From Pseudohaliea sp964438205 (GTDB taxonomy: Bacteria > Pseudomonadota > Gammaproteobacteria > Pseudomonadales > Halieaceae): 64,000 bases of DNA. Positions 1 through 8,791 of the stretch are shown in pieces (within the stretch, counting starts at the first letter, position 1; each line of letters begins with the position of its first letter). The DNA is taken from NCBI GenBank assembly GCA_964438205.1, contig CAYTJQ010000004.1:30268-94267 (forward strand). Direction: 5' to 3'. The position numbers were made by a program, and so were the translations under genes. The notes beneath the pieces are model-generated. The model saw nothing but the letters and a program-made list of their open reading frames with translations. It searched no databases and was not told the origin of the DNA.

Positions 1-845
1 ACTGGCCCGAGTCGCTGCTGGCCTGGGACGTGGTGGTGCTCACGGGCTACCTGCTGCTGAATCTGGCCATCCCGTTCTACGTGCACTACTGCCACTACCG
101 GGGCCGGGAGCCGCGCTTCGGTGCCTACTTCCCCTGGGTGGTGCTGGCCATGTTCTGGGCCATCTCCATTCACACGGTGACCGCCTTCCTGTTTTCGGCG
201 AGCAGCGCGCGGCCGTTCTGGAGTGTGTCCCTCCTCGGGCCGCGCTTCATCGCCACGGCCTTTGTCTCGGGCCCGGCGCTGATCATCCTCGTGCTCCAGG
301 CCGTGCGCCGCTTCACCCGCTACCCGGTAGCGGACACGGTCATCGACACGCTGGCGCTGATCATGACCGTGGCGCTGCAGGTCTCGCTGTTCTTCGTCGG
401 CGTCGAGCTGTTCACGGACTTCTACAACGAGGGCAGCCACGCCGCCTCGATCCGCTACCTCTACTTCGGCCTCGAGGGCGCGAACAGCCTGGTGCCCTGG
501 GTCTGGTTCGCCCTGGCCCTGCTGCTGGTGGCGGTGGTGATCCTGTCCATCAACCCGCTGCGGCGGCAGCGGCGCCTGCTCAACGTCGCCTGCGTGCTGG
601 CTTTCGTGGGCATCTGGATCGACAAGGGCATGGGCTTCGTGGTCCCCGGCTTCATCCCGACGCCCCTGGGCGAGGTCTTCGAGTACAGCCCCACGGCCGT
701 GGAACTGGTGCTGGCGCTCGGCATCTGGGCCTTCGGCGCCCTGGTCTTCACGCTCCTGGCCCGCGCCAGCATCGCCATCGAACTCGGCGAGGTGCGGGCC
801 GGCGCGCCGCAGCGCGCGGCCGCCGGGACCGTCGCTAGCGGTTGA
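1..845 (+). CDS. DsrP/NrfD-family integral membrane quinol dehydrogenase subunit (5' partial)
   Basis: The reading frame is open from base 3 at the window edge, so the true start lies upstream; the GTG codons near base 30 fall inside conserved sequence (WPESLLAWDVVVLTGYLLLN) and are not the start. About 280 residues with many hydrophobic helices are present. Family-typical blocks are SIHTVTAFLFS, LLGPRFIATAFVSGPA and GIWIDKGMGFVVPGFIPTP, which recall DsrP of the DsrMKJOP complex and other NrfD/PsrC-type subunits that exchange electrons with quinone in the cytoplasmic membrane. Judged against DsrP of about 400 residues, roughly the C-terminal two thirds is here. Partner subunits (iron-sulfur or cytochrome) would lie upstream, outside the window. 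The stop overlaps the convergent cytochrome c gene by 11 bp. The family is secure; the electron acceptor is unknown. Confidence 0.8.
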   Translation, partial: WPESLLAWDVVVLTGYLLLNLAIPFYVHYCHYRGREPRFGAYFPWVVLAMFWAISIHTVTAFLFSASSARPFWSVSLLGPRFIATAFVSGPALIILVLQAVRRFTRYPVADTVIDTLALIMTVALQVSLFFVGVELFTDFYNEGSHAASIRYLYFGLEGANSLVPWVWFALALLLVAVVILSINPLRRQRRLLNVACVLAFVGIWIDKGMGFVVPGFIPTPLGEVFEYSPTAVELVLALGIWAFGALVFTLLARASIAIELGEVRAGAPQRAAAGTVASG

Positions 846-1155
846 GGATCCAGTCGATGACGCGGGCGAGCTCCGCGTCGTCGAGCTGCTCCTCGGTCGT
901 CGGCATCATCATCGCCTCCCCCCAGACGCCCTGGCTGCCCTCGCGCACGCGCTGTGCCAGGAGCTCGGCGGCGCCCTCATCCCCGGCGTAGCGCTCGGCG
1001 ATAGCCTGCCAGGAGGGGCCGAGCATGGCCTGCGATTCATGGTGGCACATACCGCAGCGGGCGGCATCGGCGAGGGCGGCCGGGTCTTCCCCGGCAGAGG
1101 CCAAGGCGGTGCCGGCGACGAAGGCGATGGCAAGCAGGTGGCGGGCGGTTCCCAT
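835..1155 (-). CDS. small periplasmic c-type cytochrome
   Basis: 106 residues. A signal peptide covers roughly residues 1-20 (hydrophobic LLAIAFVAGTALASA). A single haem attachment motif CGMCH lies at residues 34-38, with H38 as proximal ligand. A methionine cluster MMMP at 82-85 supplies the distal ligand, and a C-terminal helix (ELARVIDWIL) follows. This is the layout of class I cytochromes of the c5/c551 type, which carry electrons in the periplasm. The ATG at 1155 is preceded by a GGGAGAG ribosome site; the open frame continues far upstream, but that part is antisense shadow of the symporter. It converges on the DsrP-like gene, and an electron-transfer partnership is possible but unproven. 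Confidence 0.85.
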   Translation of the reverse strand: MGTARHLLAIAFVAGTALASAGEDPAALADAARCGMCHHESQAMLGPSWQAIAERYAGDEGAAELLAQRVREGSQGVWGEAMMMPTTEEQLDDAELARVIDWILNR

Positions 1156-1229
1156 GATTGTCTCTCCCCTTGGACTGTGCAGGTGCCCCAAAGATAGCAT
1201 CGGACGCCCGCGTCCGCGTCCACCGGCCC

Positions 1230-1258
1230 TTGCAAATTCAACAACCGTTGAATACGCT
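1230..1258 (+). promoter_or_regulatory. promoter with embedded ATTCAAC-N4-GTTGAAT operator
   Basis: A perfect inverted repeat with 7-bp arms and a 4-base spacer lies at 1236-1253 (ATTCAACAACCGTTGAAT). A -35-like TTGCAA (1230-1235) and a -10-like TACGCT (1253-1258) flank it with exactly 17 bp between, so the palindrome occupies the spacer. The same palindrome with the same geometry recurs at 10176. A dimeric repressor, for example of the TetR type, is the simplest reading. It faces the symporter gene 33 bp downstream and could also affect the divergent cytochrome gene. Confidence 0.6.
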
Positions 1259-1290
1259 GCCGCGACGATAAGTACAAGGATCGGCGGCCC

Positions 1291-2751
1291 ATGACCCCGG
1301 AACTCTTCAAGTACCTCGTGGTGGGCGCCTACGCGGTGCTCGTGTACGGCCTCTCGGTCGTCGGCATGCGCCGTACCGCCAGCGTCGCCGGCTTCTCCAT
1401 TGGCAACAAGGACATGCACCCGGTGATCGTGGGCATTACCCTGGCGGCGTCCATCGCGTCCACGGCGACCTTCGTCATCAACCCGGGCTTCGTTTACCAG
1501 CACGGGCTGTCGGCCTACCTGCATTTCGGCGTCGCCGGTTCCCTCGGCATCCTCACGGCCTTCCTGGTGCTCACCCGCGGCTTCCTGCGCCTCGGTGAGA
1601 GCCACGCGGCCCTCACCATTCCCCAGTGGATCTTCTACCGCTACAACCACCGCGGCTTCAGCCTGTTCTTCGCCTTCATCAACCTGCTGTCGATCACCTT
1701 CGTGGTGCTGATCCTCGTCGGCTGCAGCCTGCTGGTGACCGGGCTCTTCCCCGTGGACCAGAAGACCGCGCTGGTGGCGGTGCTGCTGTTCGTCTTCTCC
1801 TACGTGCTCATGGGCGGCACCTACGCCCACGCCTACACGAACACGCTGCAGGGGGTGATGATGCTGGGTGTCACCGCGATGCTGTTCGTGCAGGGGTACA
1901 AGTACTTCGGCGGCGACATCGGCGGCGCACTGGCGCGCATCGGCGCGGACTACGCGGCGGCCTACAACCCGTCGAGCAGCCTCTACTTCGACTTCTTCTC
2001 GGTGTTCGTGAGCGGCTTCGTCATCACCTTCGCCCTCATGCTGCAGCCGCACATCCTCACCAAGGTGCTCTACCTGCGCAGCGAGCGCGACATCGGCCTG
2101 TTCATCGGCACCACCGTGGTCGTGGGCGCGCTGTTCACGCTCATGCTCATGATCGGCTTCTACGCCCGCCTCGCGGGGCTGGAGATCGACGCCCAGGACA
2201 CCGTGGTGCGCGAATACCTGCTGCACGAGTTCGGCAGTTCGGCCTGGGGCGAGTACGTGCTCGTGTTCATCTTCATCACGCTGCTTGCCGCGGGCATGAG
2301 TACCCTCGACGGCATCCTGGTCGCGCTGTCGGCCATGGTGGTGACCGATATCGTGCGCCCGCTCACGGGTTCGGACAAGAGCGGGCTGGCCCTCTCGCGC
2401 TGGGTGCTCGTGGCCGTCGGTGCCCTCGGCCTCGCGCTGGCCTGGGAGCCGCCGCCGCTCATCGGCCTGTTCGCCCAGAAGGGCGTCTACGGCCTCGCCT
2501 CGGCGTCCCTGGTGCCCGTGCTCTTCGGGGTGCTGGTGCGCCGGCATATCCCGCTCTGGGTCGTGGTCGGCGCGGCCGCCATCGGCCTCGGCGGGCACCT
2601 GCTGCTCAACCTGGCGCTGGGTGTGGAAAACCCCGCCGTGTCGGCGACCTGGGCGATTTTTGCGGCGCTCGCTTTCGGTCTCATGGGTCTCGTGTTCACG
2701 GGTTCCCGTGCAGCCCCGGCACCTCCTCCTGCAGTACCCGGGGACCCTTGA
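1291..2751 (+). CDS. sodium:solute symporter (SSF/SSS family)
   Basis: 486 residues, almost entirely hydrophobic, with about 13 predicted membrane helices as in the SSF family (PutP, ActP, PanF). Family-like features are the N-terminal segment ending in SIGNKDMHPVIVGITLAASI, the helix-5 region with NTLQGVMMLG, and LLAAGMSTLDGILVALSAM, corresponding to the sodium-site helix 8. It should import a small, probably anionic, solute with Na+. The start ATG has AAGGAT about 10 bases upstream. The promoter carries the palindrome that also precedes the TonB receptor and CoA ligase at 10.2-14.1 kb, so the substrate may be the carboxylic acid handled by that cluster; this is inference. It converges on the LuxR gene with a 22-bp gap and no clear terminator. 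Confidence 0.85.
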   Translation: MTPELFKYLVVGAYAVLVYGLSVVGMRRTASVAGFSIGNKDMHPVIVGITLAASIASTATFVINPGFVYQHGLSAYLHFGVAGSLGILTAFLVLTRGFLRLGESHAALTIPQWIFYRYNHRGFSLFFAFINLLSITFVVLILVGCSLLVTGLFPVDQKTALVAVLLFVFSYVLMGGTYAHAYTNTLQGVMMLGVTAMLFVQGYKYFGGDIGGALARIGADYAAAYNPSSSLYFDFFSVFVSGFVITFALMLQPHILTKVLYLRSERDIGLFIGTTVVVGALFTLMLMIGFYARLAGLEIDAQDTVVREYLLHEFGSSAWGEYVLVFIFITLLAAGMSTLDGILVALSAMVVTDIVRPLTGSDKSGLALSRWVLVAVGALGLALAWEPPPLIGLFAQKGVYGLASASLVPVLFGVLVRRHIPLWVVVGAAAIGLGGHLLLNLALGVENPAVSATWAIFAALAFGLMGLVFTGSRAAPAPPPAVPGDP

Positions 2752-2773
2752 GGGTCCGGAAAAATACGTGTGA

Positions 2774-5437
2774 CTACCCGTTCCCTGCCGCCGCCGGCGG
2801 GTCACTGCCGGGCATCGCGATCCAGGGCTCGGCGATGACGCGCAGCGTCGCCTCGAGGCGGTTGGCGGCGTTGAGCTTGCCGAGAATCGAGGAGACGTGG
2901 TGTTCCACGGTGCGGGGGGAGCGGCTCAGGTGGCCGGCGATGTCGGCGTTGCTCGCGCCCTCCGCCATCAGCGCCAGCACCTCGACCTCGCGGCGGGTCA
3001 GGCCCAGCGGGTGCTGGCGGGCGGCCCGGTAGGGGCCGCGCCTGCGTCGGCCCGGTTCGCCTGAAAGACGGCGCAGGGCATCGACACCCGGCGCGCAGCC
3101 GAGGGTGTCGAAACCCCGCTCCGCCGGCGCCGCGAGCGATGCCGCGCCCGCTCGGGCGCCCGCGAGCCGGCACAGTGCCGCCTCGAAGGGCAGCTCTTGT
3201 TCGTCCAGCAGTGCTGCGGCGGCTTCGTAGTCGCCGGCGAGCTCGAGCGCTTGCGCCGCCGTGGGCCTTGAACCGACGCTTGACGGCAGCGCTACGTCGA
3301 GGCGCCGGGCCCACAGGCGCAGGGCGCCGGCGTCCCAGGGGCGGAGCACCTCGGTGCCGAAGCTGACCATCGCCTCGAGGTGGGCGCGGGCCTCTTCCGG
3401 CCTGCTGCGCAGGTAGAAATGCTCGATGTAGGCGAGGCGCACCGGTGTCAGCCGTTGCTGCTCGCCCATCGCCAGGGCGTGTTCCAGCACGGCTTGCAGC
3501 CGCTCGCTGGCATCGCTCGCCCCGAGCCGGGAGCGGACGGTTGCGAGCACGGTCAGCGCCGGTACCTGCATGAGCACCGTCGGCCCCTCTTCCGCCAGCG
3601 CACCGCGCGCCAGCGTCTCCGCCTCCTGCAGCCGTCCCTGGCGGAGCCGGAGCTGCGCGTGGCGTCCCTTCAGGTAGGTGGTCCAGGCATCCAGGCCATG
3701 CTTGATGTCGAAGGCAAGCCCCTCGCGAACGAGCCGCTCCGCCAGCGGCCAGTCGCCGGTCACGATGGCGTACTCGGAATAATTGGTATGCACCCGCGCG
3801 GCTTCCTCGTGCAGGCCCTGATCCAGGGCCGCGGCCAGCGCCCCTTCCATGAGCTCGCAGCCGGCCGGGTCACCGTCGAAGAGCATGGCAGTGGCCACGG
3901 TGACGAGGGCCGGTATGCGCGTGGCCTCGTCGGCGAAGCGCTCCGCCATGGCGATGGCCCTGCGTCCCCAGGCGATGCATTCGGCGCGCTGGCCGCGAAG
4001 CAGGTTCATCTGGGAGCGCAGCGCGTAAGCGCTGGCTAACTCTGGAGAGGGCGGGATTGATTCAAGGACGGCCAGTGACTCTTCCGCTGCAGTGCTCGCC
4101 GCGTCCGCCTCGCCGCGATACCAATAGAGGCGCCAGAGCCAGCGCAGGTTGTCGCCCACGCGGTCCGGGCGACCGAGCGCGCGCCACCGTTTCACGGCCT
4201 CCTGGCGCGCCGCGATCACCCGGTCGCTGACCTCGAAGAGGCTCACCTGGTAGGCCCAGTCTTCATACAGGCGGGCGGCGAGGGCCGGTTCCGCGGCATC
4301 GACGTGCTGCAGGGCGATCGACAGCTGCGCGGCAGCCTCCTTGCAGGCGCCCAGCGCGGCGGCGCGAGCGGCCGCCCGCGGCGCGTAGGCGAGCAGCAAC
4401 TGCGCATCGTCTATTGCCGCGGCGTGGTGAACGATCAGGTCGGGCTTCACGGCGTCGCCGAGGGACAGGTAGACCGCCAGCAGGCGTTGCTGGTGGTCAT
4501 GGCGGACGGGCGCCGGCAGTGCGTCGAGGATTGCCAGCCGCGCAAGCTCATGGCGGAAATGCACGTCGCCCTCCCGGTTGCGGAGCAACAGCCTTCGCTG
4601 CTCCAGCGCTGCGCAGGCGGCCAGACCCTCCTTTCCCTGCAGGCGCTCTACCACGGCCAGGGGCACCGGATCCGGTGCCAGGCAGAGCGCATCGAGGAGC
4701 TCGCGTTCCCGCTCGCCGGTACGCGCCGCCCGGGCCAGCACCGCGTCCCGGACAGACCCGGGCAGTTCGCTTTCCCCGGGGGGCTGGGCGAGAATTTCCG
4801 ACAGGAAAAAGGGGTTGCCGGCGGTGGCACGGAAGAGCTCCTCGCCGTCCCGGCCGTGGTCGGCGGCCAGGGTGGCAACAGCCTCCGGCGACAACGCTGC
4901 CAGGGGCAGCCGCGTAGTCACCGGCGCGGGCAGATCGCCAAGCAGGGTGGCCAGGGGGTCGTTCCGGGCCATATCGTCCGGCCGGTACGTCAGCACCAGC
5001 ATGACGCGCAGCGGGACCAGCCGGCGGGCGATAAACTTCAGGAGATCCAGGGAGGCGGTATCCGCCCAGTGCACATCCTCGAAGATGAGCAGGCTGCCAT
5101 CGGGCAGTGCGTCGAGGGCGGAGAGAACCCTGGGAAACAGGGCCGCGGGTGCGCAACCGGACTCGAGCGCAGCGCTCACTGCTGAGCCCAGCTGTCCTGC
5201 CACGTCGTGGAACGGACCGAGCTCCCGCGGCGTGAACAGGTCATCGCAGTGGCCCCAGGCCACGATCTTCTCGCTGTCTACGGCCTCCGCCAGGGCGGTG
5301 ACGAGGCTGGACTTGCCGACACCCGCCTCACCGGCGATGACCGCGAGCTGGCCCCGCCGTGAGGCACTGGTGTCCGCGAGTGCCAGTAGCGTCTCCAGTG
5401 CTTCACCGCGCTCCAGGAGAGAAACCGCACCCGGCAT
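2774..5437 (-). CDS. LAL-type transcriptional regulator: AAA/STAND ATPase with C-terminal LuxR HTH
   Basis: 887 residues. The N-terminal ATPase has Walker A GEAGVGKS at residues 36-43 and a Walker B-like segment LLIFEDVHWAD. A long alanine- and leucine-rich helical middle of TPR-like character follows. A LuxR/GerE helix-turn-helix lies at about 815-870 (LTRREVEVLALMAEG, then ADIAGHLSRSPRTVEHHVSSI). This is the architecture of large ATP-binding LuxR regulators (MalT-like, LAL), where the inducer is sensed by the central repeats. It is divergent from the RND exporter operon across 168 bp, which suggests local control of that operon. The ATG at 5437 is followed directly by the ATPase domain, typical for the family. 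The inducer cannot be predicted. Confidence 0.9.
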   Translation of the reverse strand: MPGAVSLLERGEALETLLALADTSASRRGQLAVIAGEAGVGKSSLVTALAEAVDSEKIVAWGHCDDLFTPRELGPFHDVAGQLGSAVSAALESGCAPAALFPRVLSALDALPDGSLLIFEDVHWADTASLDLLKFIARRLVPLRVMLVLTYRPDDMARNDPLATLLGDLPAPVTTRLPLAALSPEAVATLAADHGRDGEELFRATAGNPFFLSEILAQPPGESELPGSVRDAVLARAARTGERERELLDALCLAPDPVPLAVVERLQGKEGLAACAALEQRRLLLRNREGDVHFRHELARLAILDALPAPVRHDHQQRLLAVYLSLGDAVKPDLIVHHAAAIDDAQLLLAYAPRAAARAAALGACKEAAAQLSIALQHVDAAEPALAARLYEDWAYQVSLFEVSDRVIAARQEAVKRWRALGRPDRVGDNLRWLWRLYWYRGEADAASTAAEESLAVLESIPPSPELASAYALRSQMNLLRGQRAECIAWGRRAIAMAERFADEATRIPALVTVATAMLFDGDPAGCELMEGALAAALDQGLHEEAARVHTNYSEYAIVTGDWPLAERLVREGLAFDIKHGLDAWTTYLKGRHAQLRLRQGRLQEAETLARGALAEEGPTVLMQVPALTVLATVRSRLGASDASERLQAVLEHALAMGEQQRLTPVRLAYIEHFYLRSRPEEARAHLEAMVSFGTEVLRPWDAGALRLWARRLDVALPSSVGSRPTAAQALELAGDYEAAAALLDEQELPFEAALCRLAGARAGAASLAAPAERGFDTLGCAPGVDALRRLSGEPGRRRRGPYRAARQHPLGLTRREVEVLALMAEGASNADIAGHLSRSPRTVEHHVSSILGKLNAANRLEATLRVIAEPWIAMPGSDPPAAAGNG

Positions 5438-5517
5438 CCGTCAATACGTCCATTCGCTGCTCGTAAAAGAAGATAGCGATGTGCGGGAGACTGCTCAAGG
5501 GGGCGCAGCGCGAAAAT

Positions 5518-5562
5518 TAGGTAGCGGCCCCTATTGGGTGGCCCGGGCCCGCCGCCTAGGCT
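5518..5562 (+). promoter_or_regulatory. candidate activator site and promoter of the RND exporter operon
   Basis: An imperfect palindrome TAGG-N8-CCTA (5518-5533) abuts a -35-like TTGGGT (5534-5539). A 17-bp spacer and a -10-like TAGGCT (5557-5562) follow. If transcription starts near 5569, the palindrome centre lies about 44 bp upstream, the usual place for a class II activator such as a LuxR protein. The divergent LAL regulator is the natural candidate. All elements are weak matches. Confidence 0.35.
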
Positions 5563-5605
5563 CAACCCGTGCCACAGTGAAGCGACAGCGAGGGGATAGC
5601 GGGAC

Positions 5606-8600
5606 ATGCGGACACTCGACGACGAGTCCACACGGGACCTGTTCCTGCTGATCACCCGGTTCCCGCGCGCCTGCCTGGTCGGGAGCCTGTTGCTGATCGT
5701 TGCCCTGGCGGCCGGCCTGTCGCAGCTGGTCAAGGACACCTCGGTCAAGGCCTTCATTCCCCCCGATCACCCGTCGCTGGTCGCTGACGCCATGGCCGAG
5801 GAGATTTTCGGTATCTCCGATTCCCTCGCCGTCGCCCTGGTTTTCGACCGCGCCGATGCGGTGTTCACGCCCCGTTCCCTGTCGCTGCTTGCGGAGGTCA
5901 CTGCAGAGCTCGAGCGCCTGCCCAACGTCCGCCGTGGCCGCGTCAGCAGCCTGGCCACCGAGTCCTCGATCCGTGGCGAGGACGGTGCGGTGCTGGTGGA
6001 TCCCTACATCGACGATGCTGTCGTGACGGACGAGGCGGCGGCGCGCGACAGCCTGCAGCGGTGGCGGGCGATGCCGCCGCACCGGGAGGCGCTGGTCAGC
6101 GCCGATGGCCGCGCCGCGGTGATTGTGGCGGAGCTCGAGGAACCGGCGCTGGCCAGTGACAGCTACGAGGCGGCGGTTGCGATCGCGGAGCGCTTCGCCG
6201 GGCCCGGGATCGACCTTCACGTCGCCGGCCCCGGTGCGGTGAGCGGCTACCTGAGTACCTATATCGATCGGGACGCGCGCAAGCTGCAACCCATGGTTTT
6301 CTTGGTCGTGCTCGGTTTCATCTTCCTGGCGTTCCGCCGGGCGACGGCATTGCCCGGCCCGCTGCTGGTGGTCGTGGGGGCCGCCGGTGGTTCCCTCGGC
6401 CTGATGGCCTGGCTGGGCGTTCCGTACTATGCGATTACCAATGCCCTGCCGGTGATTATCGTCGCGGTCTCGGTGGCCGACTCGATTCACATACTCTCCG
6501 GCTACTACCAGGCGCGGGCCCGGCAACCGGGGGCCCCGGCGCGGGACCTCGTGGTCGCGGCGATGACCGCCATGGCCCGGCCGATCACCCTCACCAGCAT
6601 CACCACCATCGCCGGCTTCCTGGGCATCGCCACCATGTCCATCATGCCGCCGATCACCCTGTTCGCGTGGTTTGCTGCCGTCGGCATCGGCCTCGCCTGG
6701 CTGTTCTCGCTGTTCGCCCTGCCCAATGTGCTCGTGCTCCTCAAGCTGCCGCCGAGCCCGGCCTTTGCGTCCTGGCAGCACAACGAGCCGAGCGGTCTTG
6801 GCCGGATCCTCGCGCACCTGGGGGCCCTCGCGGCGCGCCGCTGCGGCTGGGTGCTGGCGGTCTTCGCGGTCGCCCTGGTGCTGCTCGGCCTGCAGGCCTC
6901 GCAGCTGCGTATCGATCGCTCCCAGGTTGACAACTTTGCCACGGACGAGCCGATCTTCCGCGCGGACCGGGTGATCAACGACACCTTCGCAGGCAGCAGT
7001 TTCCTGGACGTGGTCGTCGAGACGGATGAGCCGGAAGGGCTGCTCAGTGCGCGGCGCATGGGCAAGCTCGCCGACCTGCAGGCCTACTTCGAGAGCCTGC
7101 CCCACGTGGGCAAGACCGTCTCCATCGCCGACTACCTCTCGCAGCTGCACCTGGCGCTGGAGGAGCTGCCGCCGGAGCTGGCCGGGGGCCGGCCGCTGCC
7201 CGGCGAGGACGCCGCGATCGCCCAGTACCTGCTTGTCTACGAGGCCTCCGGTGACCCGACGGACTTCGAGGAAGAGATCGACATGGACTACCAGCGGGCG
7301 CTGGTGCGCGGTGTGCTCAACGAGTCCCACTTCAGCCGCAACCGGCAGACCGTCGAGGCGCTGGAGCGGTACCTGGAGGAGGAGTTCAACGAGCCCGGCA
7401 TGCGCGCCCGGCTCAGCGGCGACGTCAACCTCAGCTATCACTGGATGAGCAGCCTGCAGCGTTCCCACTTCAACGGTGTGCTGCTGTCCCTGGGTCTTGT
7501 TCTGCTGACCTCCGTGCTGGTATTCCGTTCCGTGAGCTCCGGTGTCGTCGCCGTACTCCCGGTGAGCATAACCGTGCTGCTGCTCTATGCGGCGATGGCG
7601 TTCTTCGACGTCTACCTGGAGCCGGCGACGTCGATGTTTGCCGCCATCGCCATCGGTGTCGGCGTTGACTTTGCCATCCACCTCATCGACAAGCTGCACG
7701 AGGCCCTCAGGCTCCACGACGAGGACATCCACCTCGCCGTGGATCATGCGCTGCCGCTCACCGCCCGGGCCTGCCTGTTCAACGCCCTTGCCCTGGGCCT
7801 CGGCTTTGCCGTCCTCACGACCAGCGACCTGCCGACGCTGCAGCGCTTCGGCGGTCTCGTGGCGCTCGCCGCCCTCGGCAGTTACCTCAGCGCCCTGGTG
7901 CTCGTGCCCGCCTGCTTTGCCTTCGGCAGGTCCCTGCACCACCGCGCGTTCACACCCCGGCCGGCGGTTGCCCGCGGTGCTGCGGCGGTGGCGGTGATCG
8001 CGCTGGCCGGGCTCCTGTTCGCGGAACAGGGGAGGGCGGCGGACTGGACCGGCGAGGAAGTCGCCCGCCGGATCGCCGAGCGCCCGGAGGGCGACGCCAC
8101 CCGCCGGGTCATCGACATCACGCTGACGGACCGCCGGGGCAAGACCCGGGAGCGCTCGGCGCTCGTCCTGAAACGCAACGACGGCGATGCGCGCACCACC
8201 CGCTTTTCTTACCTCGCTCCGAAGTCGGTCTACGATGTCGCGTTCCTGAGCCGCGACTACCACGCCGCAGAACGCAGCGACGACCGCTGGCTGTACCTCC
8301 CGGCCACGCGGAAGGTGCGGCGCATTCCCGCTTCCGATCGCGGCGACTATTTCCTCGGGACGGACTTCACCTACGAGGACATACAGTCCGAGCTCAAGCT
8401 GCCCCTCGCGGACTACGCTTTTACCTATGACGGCACAGCGGTTGTGGACGGCGTCGAACTCCTGCGCCTTTCGGGCACGGCGAAGACCCCGGCAATCGCG
8501 CGCGAGCTCGGCTACGGCGGCTTCCGCGCCCTGGTGGACCCGGGCACCTGGCTGTTCCGGGAGATCCGCTTCGACGATGTCGACGGTGAGCTGCTGAAGA

Positions 8601-8791
8601 CGGTCAGTGTTCACGCGATGCGCGAGGACGGCAGTATCTGGACGGCGACCGACATCGAGGTGGTGAACCACCAGACGGACCACCAGACCCGCTTCCGCTA
8701 CCGGGAGGTGGCCTACCCCGACGATCTTCCCGACCAGGCGTTCCAGCCGGCGGCACTGGGTCGAGGACTGCCCCGGGCCCTGATGCCGTGA
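5606..8791 (+). CDS. RND/MMPL-superfamily exporter fused to a C-terminal periplasmic LolA-like domain
   Basis: 1061 residues. Residues about 1-790 form an RND-superfamily transporter with two homologous halves: a first helix near residue 20, a periplasmic loop, a helix bundle (for example ADSIHILSGYYQAR), then a repeat with IGVGVDFAIHLIDKLHE in the second bundle. After another hydrophobic segment (about 793-808), a soluble domain begins near 811 (ADWTGEEVARRI). It contains RWLYLPATRKVRRIPASDRG and GTDFTYEDI, signatures of the LolA-like outer-membrane lipoprotein-sorting family. These domains are usually encoded by separate neighbouring genes. A role in moving a lipid or lipoprotein-like cargo across the envelope is inferred. 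It is translationally coupled (GTGA overlap) to the barrel gene. The start has GAGGGGAT upstream. Confidence 0.85.
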   Translation: MRTLDDESTRDLFLLITRFPRACLVGSLLLIVALAAGLSQLVKDTSVKAFIPPDHPSLVADAMAEEIFGISDSLAVALVFDRADAVFTPRSLSLLAEVTAELERLPNVRRGRVSSLATESSIRGEDGAVLVDPYIDDAVVTDEAAARDSLQRWRAMPPHREALVSADGRAAVIVAELEEPALASDSYEAAVAIAERFAGPGIDLHVAGPGAVSGYLSTYIDRDARKLQPMVFLVVLGFIFLAFRRATALPGPLLVVVGAAGGSLGLMAWLGVPYYAITNALPVIIVAVSVADSIHILSGYYQARARQPGAPARDLVVAAMTAMARPITLTSITTIAGFLGIATMSIMPPITLFAWFAAVGIGLAWLFSLFALPNVLVLLKLPPSPAFASWQHNEPSGLGRILAHLGALAARRCGWVLAVFAVALVLLGLQASQLRIDRSQVDNFATDEPIFRADRVINDTFAGSSFLDVVVETDEPEGLLSARRMGKLADLQAYFESLPHVGKTVSIADYLSQLHLALEELPPELAGGRPLPGEDAAIAQYLLVYEASGDPTDFEEEIDMDYQRALVRGVLNESHFSRNRQTVEALERYLEEEFNEPGMRARLSGDVNLSYHWMSSLQRSHFNGVLLSLGLVLLTSVLVFRSVSSGVVAVLPVSITVLLLYAAMAFFDVYLEPATSMFAAIAIGVGVDFAIHLIDKLHEALRLHDEDIHLAVDHALPLTARACLFNALALGLGFAVLTTSDLPTLQRFGGLVALAALGSYLSALVLVPACFAFGRSLHHRAFTPRPAVARGAAAVAVIALAGLLFAEQGRAADWTGEEVARRIAERPEGDATRRVIDITLTDRRGKTRERSALVLKRNDGDARTTRFSYLAPKSVYDVAFLSRDYHAAERSDDRWLYLPATRKVRRIPASDRGDYFLGTDFTYEDIQSELKLPLADYAFTYDGTAVVDGVELLRLSGTAKTPAIARELGYGGFRALVDPGTWLFREIRFDDVDGELLKTVSVHAMREDGSIWTATDIEVVNHQTDHQTRFRYREVAYPDDLPDQAFQPAALGRGLPRALMP

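Noticed and set aside
1156..2805. The cytochrome c frame stays open for 550 more codons upstream
   Set aside because: The extra part is low-complexity antisense of the symporter; a ribosome site and signal peptide mark the ATG at 1155.
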